Shown: positions 33,801 through 44,100 of the stretch, piece by piece
Layout: every line of letters begins with the position of its first letter
Position numbering within the stretch: the stretch's first letter is position 1
NCBI GenBank assembly: GCA_030760725.1
Contig: JASWHV010000001.1
Location: 78,885,683-78,949,682 of the forward strand
Direction of reading: 5' to 3'
DNA from: Neostapfia colusana
Taxonomy: Eukaryota; Streptophyta; Magnoliopsida; Poales; Poaceae
DNA: 64,000 nucleotides
The notes under the pieces: model-generated
The model's input: only the letters and a program-made list of their open reading frames with translations
Databases searched by the model: none
Told to the model about the DNA's origin: nothing
Position numbers and translations under genes: made by a program

Positions 33801-34638
33801 AAGTACGTTGCCAAGCAATATGCAGAGTTATATATTGCAAGGATCTTGTGCTTGCACGGTGTTCCCCACACCATTATTTCAGACCGTGGTGCGCTGTTTG
33901 TTGCTAGGTTTTGGGAACAGCTGCACGCTTCATTGGGGACCAAACTGATCTGAAGCTCCGCATATCACCCGCAGATGGATGGTCAAACTGAGTGGGTGAA
34001 TCAAGTGCTTGAAGATATGCTACACGCTTGTGCCATCCACCACGGTAAAAATTGGGACGATCATTTGCCGTTCGCGGAGTTTTTATATAACAATAGCTAT
34101 CAAACTAGCATCAAAATGGCGCCATATGAAGCTCTCTACGGCCAAAAGTGTCGCACACACTCAATTGGTGTGACTCCGGCGAGCGATTATCTACGACATT
34201 GAGCTTGTGAATGAGGCCAAGGAATGAGTACGAGTAATACAAGCCAATCTCAAAGCTGCTCAATCTCGTCAAAAGAGCTATGTGGACAAAAGACGCCATC
34301 CTCTCCACTTCGACATTGGAGACCATGTTTATATTTATGTGTCTCCGATGAAAGGGGTTCATCATTTCGGAGTGAAGGGAAAGCTTGCTCCGTGGTTCAT
34401 CAGCCCGTTCACCGTCATTGAAAAATGCGGACCCGTGGCCTATCGCTTGGAGTTACCGGCGTCACTTGTGGGAATTCACAATGTATTTCACATCTCTCAG
34501 CTGAGGAAATGCCTAAAGCCCTTCTCTGAAATCCGCATGGAAGACGTTGAAACTCTTAAACCGGACCTCACATATTCAGAGTATCCGATCCAGATTATCG
34601 TTGAAAAGACTCGCGCCACAAGAAACCAGACTTTATAG
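30875..34638 (+). pseudogene. gag C-terminus and pol of element C, decayed
   Basis: Continues the gag cut at 835 (WNTFFRGLNPKMKVHLAQ). Zinc knuckle CFTCGHVGQFAEDC, protease DSGATHNFISQS, RT (KVDLRSEYHQIKI; FIDDILVYS), RNase H (YCDASSIGLG), integrase finger (YSIQLGSNKMY to CDKC), core (MDFIV, TDGQTE changed to MDGQTE) and C-terminal part (IHNVFHISQL). Breaks: TAG 31535; 1-nt loss near 32340; TAA 33265; small deletion near 33285; TGA 33711, near 33763 and near 33952; frameshift near 34155. The frame ends at TRNQTL (34638), where F continues for 37 more codons. The PPT and LTR start are not recognisable, pointing to a deletion. Confidence 0.92.
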
Positions 34639-35976
34639 TTTTACAAAGTCTTTTTTCCCACTTTGCTAGCAAGTGATTCAGCAAATTTCCACGTAGGAAA
34701 AATGAGGGGAATTAAAACTTTGAATTATAACAGTGTGAGTTCAAAGTGCTGATTCAAAGTTGCCAAAAACTTCCAAACATGGGGAGCTAAACTCAAAATT
34801 TAGTTCTCCATAATTCAAATATTAAGCCTACCAAATTTCAGCTAATTTGGAGGGGGTTTATTATTTGTTTGGAATTAAGAGAGGAAGCACTCAAACCTGA
34901 ATTCAAATTTCAGCAAATTCAAACTTCACCAATATGGCAAATTGGGTTCACAAATGTATTCTCCACATTTTAAATAGTATCCATGCCAAAATATTTGGGC
35001 TTTGTTTCTAGGGTTTTGAATCAATAAAAGAGGAGAAATTCAAATGTTGATTCAAATTCAAAAATCCAATTGCAACTCAAACTTCTAAACCGAAAATGAA
35101 TTCACTGGAATTTAAATTCAAACACAAGACGTTGGGATAAACCAAAGTGTTTAATTTGGAAGGAAATATCAGCAGCTATTCGTGGTGTGGGACTCGCATG
35201 TCAATAGAACAGAGACAACAGTTGAATTTTTCTTCTGTGCGAGCTCAACACCGAGGCAGCCACCGAGCTGTGCCCTTGGTTCTCACCAATGGCGGTTCAA
35301 TCCTCGGTGTTTCCTGATAGCTAAATATCAGTGGCTGTACAACTCAAATGTTCCTTATCTGCCTCGCACGAGCAAACCCACGGCACAACATTTCCTCGCG
35401 CGCGCACCAGATGGAAAACGGCGCCGCCCTCTGCTGCTCGTTGCCGATCGGCTTCCAGCGAATTTGGCGCCCGGCATAGCCGCCCAACAGCTGCGCCGGC
35501 GACTCCTCGATGTCCTTGACCCATCACAAGCCCATGCCCGTCTTCCATACGATGTTGCCGAGCTGTTCTTCTTCCGTAAGTCTGAGCAAAGCTGCACCTC
35601 ACTGCTGCTCAATGCCCGGCCATCTCCGAGCCCCTGCAGCGCGATCAAACCCCCACAGTTGTTTGTCATGAAGTCTAGATCATCCTGCCGAAACCCTTTC
35701 TCTATTCCCCGATGCCGGTGAGCCAGAATTTGAGTTTTGGCGCCGGTGTATGTGAAGAACCGACGCCACTCTAATCGGGAAATTCTTCCAACATGCATGA
35801 TCATTCCTCATTCGGTTCAAGACACAGCAACCAACGACCCTAGTGACCTCCCATACAAAAAAACCTGAACCAAACGTGCACCCTACGAGCGGGGCGACAA
35901 GAATTCCCCGCCGCCGGCCCAAAACAGCTCGGTTCACCGTCGAGCCCCTAATCGCCGCCGTTGTTCGCTCTGATAG
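34639..35976 (+). repeat. 3' LTR of element C, first piece
   Basis: AT-rich sequence with runs of TTCAAATTTGAATT type, resembling the starts of the E and F LTRs, then GC-rich leader-like sequence at 35180-35960. The exact LTR start is not visible; expected TGTAA(A/G)GG is missing. Interrupted by solo LTR G after GATAG (35972-35976). ORFs here have no family support. Confidence 0.7.
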
Positions 35977-36129
35977 TGTGACACCCTTATTTTTTATTTC
36001 TGCACATATTCATGTTTCATGTAGAAAAACATTTTAAAATAAGTTGAAACAGAGAAATAATAAAAAAGATAGCCAAAAGGAGCCAATTCCAGTTCGCCGA
36101 GGAGCGCTATAAACAATTTCCGTGGTACT

Positions 36130-36790
36130 GGCTACGTGGCAGGCTCGGAGCTCATCCCCGCTAAGGGAGAGAGGTCCGACCCTGTGGGACACATGTTACC
36201 CCCAGAGCTAGCCTCTTCGGAGGAGCGAGGCCAGCCCCGCAAGATACGTGTCGCCTTCGGAGCTAGTCACCACGGAAAAGAGAGGACAAGCCGCACGGGA
36301 CACCTGTCACTCTCGGAGCTCACCTCCGAGAGGTCCGGTCCTACTGGACACGTGTCACCTCCGGAGCTCATCTCCAGGAGGTTCGACACTACCAGACACA
36401 TGTCACCTCCGGAGCTCACCTCCGGGAGGTCCGACGCTAATGGACACGTGTCAACCTCGGAGCTCGTCTCTAAGGAGAAAGGAAGTCTGGCGCTACTGGA
36501 CACGTGGCATTCTCGGAGCAACCTCTGAAGAGAGGGGTGGTCCGGCTCTGACACGTGGCACACTCGGAGCTCACCTCCAAAGAGAGGGGAGGTCCGAAAC
36601 TGACATGTGGTGCATGCGGTTCTCGCCTCTGAGGGAGAGGGAGGTCCCGCCCGCCAGGACGCGTGGCGCACGCGGAGCTCGCCTCTGAGGAAGAGGGAGG
36701 TCTCGCCCGCCTGATACACGGCACAACCGGAGCTCGTCTCTACGGAAAAGGGAGACCAGGCCTCCGCTGGACACGTGGAGCTTCCGGAGC
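36130..36790 (+). repeat. Tandem array with CACGTG-like cores in solo LTR G
   Basis: About twelve degenerate units of 45-70 bases, each with a CGGAGCTC(A/G)CCTC segment followed by GGTCCG and a near-palindrome GACACGTGTC or variant (GACACATGTC, GACACGTGGC, GACGCGTGGC). It lies about 200 bases upstream of a TATA box. CACGTG is the G-box core bound by plant bZIP and bHLH factors. Confidence 0.75.
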
Positions 36791-36988
36791 TCATCGCCGT
36801 GAAGGTGACAAGATTTGAAGAAGTCTTTTTTCTGTACGCGCGGGAATACCGACACGAAAGGAGACCGACACGAATTCCACGTTGCTACCGCACCAAATCA
36901 ATTGAAGATAAGTTGTTAAGATTTAAAAACAATTTGAATAGGACTCTTATTCGAAATCCAATCGGATTAGGACTCTTCTCTTCCTGAT

Positions 36989-36996
36989 TATAAATA
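36989..36996 (+). promoter_or_regulatory. Candidate TATA box of solo LTR G
   Basis: TATAAATA, a near-perfect plant TATA box between GATTAGGACTC sequence and a GC-richer leader. Transcription would start near 37020. Confidence 0.65.
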
Positions 36997-38818
36997 GAAC
37001 CCGAAACACCCCCAGGTCATAACATCTTTTCTAAGCCGACAACTTAGAAGCCTAGCCCCAAACTCGCCGAGCTAAACCTCTTCGCCGGAATTTGACCACC
37101 GAGGAGACCGCCGACAAGTCCATACAAGATCGCCATCGCTGGAGGAGAGCCGACGATCTGTTTTTGCTAGAGGGAGGTCTCGAAGAGCGTAAGGTAGGTT
37201 TCCAATACAACCTTACGACAGCATCGCGTTTTCTTTGCATCTGTTCTTCAATCCTTTCGAACAGAAGCTTTTTTGTGGACAGATCACGTGTTGATCGGTT
37301 TGATCTAAAGTCAAGATCATCGCCACGTCCACAATTCATCTTTACACCTCTGTTCGTCGTAAAACCCATGCAAGCCATGCAAAAACACGTACAAACTAAA
37401 CTGCATCATAGGATTAACATGCATATGCATCATTGTATCTTAAAGTAGAGTTTGTGCATGATAATTAATTGCTATGAATCTTGTATGTGCGCGATCATAA
37501 GTAGAAGGACAAGCTCAGGGAGCTATCTACGACGAACTACATCCTCAAGACTTCGAGATCCCAGAGCAACAGAAGCCGCAATAACAAGGCAAGTGCCCTT
37601 GACCATATTGATCCCATGTTTTTGAAAGACCGTTTTATTTGTGAAAAGGTGTGTGTGCTTCAGTCAATATGAAGGAAACCCTTTCATAGGAGTTTACTAG
37701 TTTTGTTACCCACCCTTGTCTCTGGGAAAGATAATGAGTCGGGTATGGTTTTTTTGCTTTTATGCTTCGGCGAGTCCATGGGATATGGGAAGCGAGATAG
37801 ATGTGTCCAGCTAACTGCACTCGTAAGAATAATGAGAAACTGATGTTATTAATGAACATGAATCGGAGGGAGATCTAGGCAAGCTTGGTTTGTGGATGAG
37901 GTAGTATGAGATGGTGGTTACTTGCCGTAGATCTAAGGACCGGTTCATGCGAGCACTTGCCAGGATAACAGTGCCACCATAAGGCCAAGTATGGGTGCGG
38001 CTTAGCTGAGTAATTAGGTAAGTTACTAGATTGTTATGGACCGTGGAAGGCACTAGGAATTGGAGTCGAGTGAGGACTGCCCTTGGAACTGCATGGCACA
38101 AGAGGGGGCCCGTGGGTGGGAGAATTGGAGATTCTAGCCTGCTGGTGAAACCTTAGTGAGTCCATACATCTAGTAGCCCCTTTGAAAAGGCTATTTTGTG
38201 ATCTCTTGGCCATACACCGACGGCTGTGTACTGGTATAATGGAGGTTCTGCAGTCGCCGACGGGTGACGAAATCACAAACTTGTTGGTGAAGTGGTACAA
38301 ACTCTGCAGAGTCTAAAACTATCATGATAGCTGAGCTTACGGTCACAAGCGCCTGGCCAACTTCCATGATTAGTTGGGATGATTTTTGGGATGGTTGGAT
38401 GGTATTTGGTTATGGTTTGGTCATTGGATTTGGTTTTCGGGACTGTTGAGTCCGGGTAATGAGATTGGTTGCATGACTGTTGAGTCATGGCAACGAGATT
38501 TGGTCTCGGATTGAGACGGAAATTGAATATGAGATGAAATGGTAGTGAATACGAGATGGTATTCATGAGATGGTAGTGAATACAAGATGGTATTCACGAG
38601 CATGAGCAAAGTTGAGAAAGACTAATGTCTGGTTGAGACATGAAAAGGGATGGATCATGATGGAGGTATGTTAATGTTTAAATACATGTTGGGATTACAT
38701 TCACTTAAAGCTGAGTTGCTGTTTTTATCGTGTTTTCAGAAATAAACTTTGCTTTCTGCAATGAGCCTTTTTATACCTTCCTTGCTGTGAGCTACATATC
38801 ATATTTTCCCGCACTTGC

Positions 38819-38837
38819 TGAGTACACCACGTACTCA
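38819..38837 (+). promoter_or_regulatory. Conserved LTR hairpin, solo LTR G
   Basis: TGAGTAC, ACCAC loop, GTACTCA; 7-bp perfect stem preceded by CTTGC. The loop differs from B while the stem is kept. Confidence 0.6.
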
Positions 38838-38984
38838 AACTTGCATTATCATACATCATCAGCAACATGGGAGGAGTACTATGAAGACCACGTGGAGTAT
38901 TAGGAGTGTGATCCACCGTGAACTTGCCTGTGGGGATGGAGTAGAGATGGAGCCGCTGCTGCTGCTTAGATTGCTTCCGCATTA

Positions 38985-39050
38985 GCTAGAAGACTTCCGC
39001 TGCTAGAATAAGACTTCCGCTGTTAAGATAAGACTTCCGCTGCTAGAATG
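38985..39050 (+). repeat. Tandem 20-bp repeats near the end of solo LTR G
   Basis: Four units of AGACTTCCGCTG followed by (C/T)TAGAATA-like sequence. The TTCCGCTG core occurs once near the end of the other LTRs in the window. Confidence 0.75.
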
Positions 39051-39074
39051 AGTCCAAGACTCATGAGACATTGT

Positions 39075-39080
39075 AATAAA
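39075..39080 (+). terminator. Candidate poly(A) signal of solo LTR G
   Basis: AATAAA about 25 bases after the TTCCGCTG repeats and 130 bases before the LTR end, similar in place to the AATAAA of B. Confidence 0.45.
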
Positions 39081-39218
39081 CCCTGTTATTCATGGTTATA
39101 TATATTCTGAATTCAGTTTGTGAAGTATATGTGTATGTGTGATAAACATCCTGGACACACATACGCATCAGTCTCAGTTCCGAGGGGTTTCGTCTCAGAA
39201 TTAGGGCGTCACAGATAG

Positions 39219-42123
39219 GTTGTGATTTCAGGTGCTACGACCCCTAGGGATGCTTTCTGGCAACTTTTCTCATCGAGTTAGAATCGGGAAGGGCGTGTTC
39301 GCTGTCTATGACATGCCACTAAGTGCCGCCACCAATGCCGACCTGATTCCTGCTGTTTTCATGCAGAAAAACCTTGCCCGGCAGCTGTGCCACGTTCCAA
39401 GGATTGTGTAGGAAGAATCCACATCGAAAATATTGGAGAAACGAGGGAGAACGGGGTGCGCCATCCTTTTGCGCTGTAAGCGGGGTACCCTGGCGCGAGG
39501 TTGAAGATAGGTCTGACCTGGGGGGCCCACTGTCAGCCGCAGGAGGAAATTTCTCTGTGCAAAATAAATCCAGAAAATGTGCAACCTTTGGGAGCCCATA
39601 ATTTTCTGTAGGAAATTCCAAAACGGGTGAAAAACATTTACTGGAATCTTTAGAAGGAGGACTTTGCAGAGAAACAAATTTGTAGCTGTGAAAATGCCCA
39701 GTGTTTTCTGTAGAATTCTTTTACTTAAATCCTTTAGGGATTAATTCCAGGAATATTTCATTATGAAACATTCCCATTTTTTTCAGAAAATTCTTCTCCT
39801 TGTTTCTGATCTCCAGTAAAAATCATAGGATTTTTGGAGCAGATTAAAGTGCCTTAATCAGTTGGTTATCTAAGGGAGTAATTAAATTAGCTGAAAATCA
39901 CATAATTAATTTCCAGAAAATAGAATAAATTTCACCAAGCAATTCGTACCAGTAGAAAGCTTAGAAAAGTTTCAAACAAATTTTGTGGAATTCCTCTCAA
40001 CCAGTACTTTGCAGAAATCCAAAGAAATTGGTCTGAAGATCACTGGAGTTTTCTCCTAAATTCCTCAAAATTAAATCTTTGAGAATTAATTCCAGGAGAT
40101 CCCTGTTCTGGAATTTGCTCAATTTTGGCCTGGAGATCCTTAATAACTCTAGTGATCTCCCGTGAAAATTTGAGCGTCATTGGTCTCTTTTTATTAGGCC
40201 AAATTGCTTTCTCAAATTCAGCCTTGATTTGAAAATTCCAAACTAAACAGAATTTTTATTCAGAAATGTTCATCAATTTTGAAATTCCATTTCTGAGAAA
40301 TGTTCACCAATTTCAAAATTCTATTTCTCCCTGTAGGTAGCTCGAAAAGTTATGAAACAAGTTTTGCTAGAACCAGGGAGACCTTCTCTAATCAGATCTT
40401 CCACTGTTAGCTATGTCAAAGCTTCAGATTTGAGATCAGAATTCAGAGAAGATAAGTACTTGTGGGAATTTTAGAGCCCACAAGCTGCCAGGAAATTTCG
40501 TCCAATTTTTCTCAGCTACTCCTCATAGACTGTAGTCTCCCCTGGAAAAATTCTAAAGCCAATTAAGAACCATTAATAGCAGTAACTATTAATAGAAGCT
40601 TGCTTCTTATAAATCATTATCACTTATACGTATATTTTGTTGCATCTCATATAGTAACCGAAGTCGAAGACACCCCAGAGGCCTTGGAGATCCTCCCAAC
40701 AGAAGCTAACTTCCCGTTTGACTCGGAACAAGGCATGCCCCGGTTTACATTTCATTACTTATGCAAAGTTTTGCTTTGTATCACTTATGTCTAGGATGAA
40801 ATGTTTGCATTAGAGTTAAGGTGATTGAAACCCCACTTGCATGATCTATAAATCCTATGGAGGGTTGGGTAGTCTACAGCTTGATGATTAGAGAATGCCA
40901 TGCTAATGATCTTAGGATCTCGGTAGCAGTCGAGTAGTTGGAATCTACTCACGAGATATGATGTTATTACATGGGATAGAAGAAAACAAAGAATGGCTTA
41001 AGAATGAGAAATTGAGACCCACCAAGGGGGATAGGATGCAGTGAGAGGAGGTCTCATGTGCGGAGACCTGTTGGTGTCGGTTGAGGACCGAGCCGTATGC
41101 CGCCCTACTGGACAAGTTTGAACGATACCGGATGCACACTGCTATATGGGAACCAGAAAACTGATGTAATTAGTTAACCTGGGTGCCGAGGCTTACCTAA
41201 CCGTTTCATTGGAGTGGGTTGAGCGTAGCAAGGTGTAAATCTGCTAGCGGGCACAGATACGCTCTGCGCGGGGACCTTCGGCCGGTTACGGATGGACCGG
41301 TTCGGTATTTGGGTTTCCTTTGAAAGGTTGTTGCATACAACAGAGTAGGAATGTGTGAGGCACCACACTTCTGAAATGGGTGTATGTGACGTGTTATCTA
41401 GGCGTTTATTAATTGCAATCAACATCCCTCGCGGTTATTTAAGTACCACTTGTTCACTGCACTGAGAAGTAGTAATAATTCAAAGAGGTCACAAGAATAT
41501 GATGCATTGATCTATTATTGTATTGCAACCATGTATGTTGTAGATGTAGAGCTCACTAAGATTATATTCCACTTTGGGTAGAACCACATCGGAAGGAAGC
41601 GGTTCTTGTTTGGTTGTGGAATTCCGATGTGAAGGCTGCTCAAGTCATATAACTTGCTGCTATAAAATTGAAAGTAAGGATTAACATGTAGGCAAGTTCT
41701 TTATTGAAATATCATTTTCCTACATTAAGAATCCTTGCATGTAGAGTCTCTTGTTTAGGAGTGACGGATAAGCCTTGCTGAGCCATCGTGCTCACGGTTG
41801 CTAATTGAGTTGCTGCAGGTTGGCGATGCACGGTCGGGGTACATGGCCGATTTGGAGCCCTGCACGCCGCCGTGATATCCGGATGGTTGTTGCTGGTCTG
41901 TAGCATCTATGGGCTGGACGACTACACTTTTGCATAGCTAGGCTGAATGTTTAGCTATGAATAAGACTTCCGCTGTAAATAAGATTGTAAAAGACTTCTG
42001 CTGTTTATGTAAATAAAAGTTTTTGTGTTTTCCTATTCTTTTCTTGTGCGCTATTGGGTGCCACATCGCACGGCACCACCCTCTGCGATCCCGGAGTGGG
42101 AGGACCACGGGGTGGCCCCCACA
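39219..42123 (+). repeat. 3' LTR of element C, second piece
   Basis: Continues after G. AT-rich middle, then a region matching F at 56360-57780 (CGAGTAGTTGGAAGCTACTC-like, CTATATGGGA, CGGTTTCC-like), hairpin at 41779-41794, TTCCGCTG at 41968, AATAAA at 42012-42017 and a terminal GGGTGCCACATCGCACGGCACC like F's 57751-57777. It ends ...GTGGCCCCCACA at 42123. F and E end GCGTCA instead, so the last bases have drifted. Confidence 0.85.
41779..41794 (+). promoter_or_regulatory. Conserved LTR hairpin, C 3' LTR
   Basis: TGAGC, CATCGT loop, GCTCA, preceded by CTTGC. It has the C-G pair where A, B and G have T-A. Confidence 0.55.
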
Positions 42124-44053
42124 AGCCCCAATACTAGTGATGCCGGATATGCAAAAAGAATTCTGTGTGTATTGTGATGCTTCGGGACATGGATTGGGGT
42201 GTGTCCTTATGCACTACGAACACGTCGTTGCATATGCCTCTAGACAGCTCCGGAAGCATGAAAAGAACTACCCTACGCATGACCTAGAGTTACCAGCCGT
42301 GGTTCATATGTTGAAGCTATTGATGCATTACTTAATGGGTAAGAGGACCAAGATCTATACCGATCATAAGAGCTTTAAATATATTTTCACGCAACCAGAT
42401 CTCAACCTCAGGAAAATATGATGGTTAGAATTGATCAATGATTTTATGTGGTATTAATTACCGTCCGGGAAAGGCCAATGTCGTTGCGGATGCCATAAGC
42501 CAGAAGGTGCATGTCAAGATGTTGACAATAAATGACATACCATCGCAATTATGCGAAGAATTGGCGAGACTCAATTTGTGTTTCGTGAATAACAGTGAGG
42601 CCATTGCAGTGGAAGTGGATTCCACAATAGGGAAAGACATACTTCATGGTCAGAAAGATGATGAGAAAATCTAGGAAATTAAAAGACTAATCGGGGAGAA
42701 TAGAGCTCCTGGATTTATAGAGGATGAACATGGTACGGTATGGAATGGGAAGATGATATGTGTGCCAGATGTGAAGGAAATTCGTGAATTGATCATGAGA
42801 GAAGCTCATGATTTTGACTACTCCATTCATCCTGGGAGTACTAAGATGTATCAGGATCTTAAAAGTGGGTATTGGTGGTATGGCATGAAGCTAGATGTCG
42901 CTGAACATGTGGCCTTATTTGGCACATGTCAATTAGTAAAAACAGAGCATCAAGGGCCTGCAGGATTATTGCAGCTACTCAAAGTACCGGAATGGAAATG
43001 GGAAGAGATAAGCATGGATTTCGTAGTAGGACTACCTAGAACCCAATTGGGATATGATTTGATATGGGTAATAGTCGATCGACTAACCAAGGTAGTTCAC
43101 TTTATTTCCGTAAAAGAACAGTACAACAACTCTAAATTGGCTGAATTGTACATGTCCAGAATCGTGTGTTTACCTGGGGTGCCCAAGAAGATAGTGTTAG
43201 ATCGAGTAACATAATATACCTCAAGGTTCTGGCAAAAATTGCATGAACCCATGGGGACTTGTCTCAATCTCAGTTCAGCATATCACCTGCAGACTGACGG
43301 ATAGATGGAAAGAACAAATCAGATTCTTGAGGACATGCTAAGAGCTTGTGCTATCAATAATTACAGAAGTTGGGATAAAAATTTACCGTATACAGAATTC
43401 TCCTATAATAACAATTACTAGACCAGCATGACCATGTCTCCTTTTGAGGCGTTATACGGGAGAAAATGCAGGACCCTCTGTTCTTGGATCAAATAGGAGA
43501 GAGTCAGGTGATTGGGCCAGAGGTGTTATGAGATGCCGAGAGTAAAGTAAAAGAATTACGCAACAATTCAAAAGTACCTCAGACCCGAAAGAAGAGCTAT
43601 GCGGATACAAGACGACGGAACTTAACTTTTGAAGTAGGAGACTATGTATACCTCAAAGTGTATCCTATCAGAGGAATTCGTCGATTTAAAGTGAAAGGGA
43701 AGTTGGCACCACAGTACATCGGACCCTTCCAGATTCTAGAGCAAAAGGGGGAAGTTGCATATCGTTTGAAGTTACCTTCTCACCTAACAGATGTTCATGA
43801 TGTGTTTCATGTATCACAACTCAAGAAATATTTGAGAACACTAGAGGAAAGGTTGTCGATGATGGAGTTGGACATACAAGAAGACCTTTCATATATTGAG
43901 TACCCGGTTAAAATTCTTGATATGATAGAACGCATCATGAGGAACTAGAGAATTCGTATGTGCAAGGTGAAGTGGAAACTACATTTAGAGGAAGAAGCCA
44001 CGTGGGAAAGAGAAGACGAACTCAAGTCATAGTTTCCGAATCTATTCCCCTAG
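42124..44053 (+). pseudogene. pol remnant (RNaseH-INT-chromodomain) of element D
   Basis: RNase H (YCDASGHGLGCVLM, TDHKSFKYIFTQ), a linker, integrase finger (HPGSTKMY; the CDTC Cys is changed, FGTC), core (MDFVVGLPRT; the second Asp is in LDRVT; a decayed TDG region) and chromodomain-like tail (VHDVFHVSQL; VKWKLHLEEEATWE). Breaks include a frameshift near 42415-42445, TAG 42672, TAA 43212, TAG near 43303 and 43420, a frameshift near 43470, TAG 43946 and TAG near 44030. Many stops are CAG or CAA to TAG or TAA changes. It cannot encode a working integrase. Confidence 0.9.
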
Positions 44054-44080
44054 AAGTCACCGAATCTCGAGGTCAAGATT

Positions 44081-44100
44081 CATTTTAAGGGTGGTAGAGT
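44081..44100 (+). other. Polypurine tract of element D
   Basis: CATTTTAAGGGTGGTAGAGT directly before TGTAACGTC; one interruption (GGGT) of the G-run seen in B. Confidence 0.85.

Larger units (their letters stand above)
35977..39213 (+). mobile_element. Solo LTR G of a further gypsy family
   Basis: TGTGACACCC...GGGCGTCACA, 3,237 bp, flanked on both sides by GATAG (35972-35976 and 39214-39218), with no internal domain. This is the product of recombination between two LTRs. It shares the AAGGACCGGTTCATG block, the palindrome pair and the hairpin with A, B and D, so it is a relative, but its upstream part is unique and carries a tandem array. The TATA box and AATAAA show + orientation. Confidence 0.94.
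1..42123 (+). mobile_element. Ty3/gypsy element C, interrupted by A and G
   Basis: The internal leader and gag start lie at 1-835. The rest of gag-pol resumes at 30875 after element A, and the 3' LTR runs from about 34650 to 42123, interrupted by solo LTR G. The 5' LTR is left of the window. The coding region matches F and E in this window by residue order (same gag start type, same RT and INT motifs), so C, E and F are one family. The right end reads ...CCCACA followed by AGCCCC, which continues in element D's RNase H region, so C appears to be inserted in D. It is heavily mutated and must be old. The right edge is inferred from the switch between families; the matching TSD copy is off-window. 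Confidence 0.85.

Noticed and set aside
35182..35721. 179-codon ORF in the C 3' LTR, possible host gene
   Set aside because: No recognisable domain. The GC-rich leader zone of an LTR gives such ORFs by chance, and the equivalent zones of E and F do not share it.
36130..36790. CRISPR-like or satellite array
   Set aside because: Units are degenerate, unequal in length, lack unique spacers and lie wholly inside an LTR between precise target duplications.
38034..38609. Ser/His-rich minus-strand ORFs in solo LTR G
   Set aside because: They lie antisense to the conserved LTR block and show no family match; repeats such as GAGATGGTATTCA explain the open frames.
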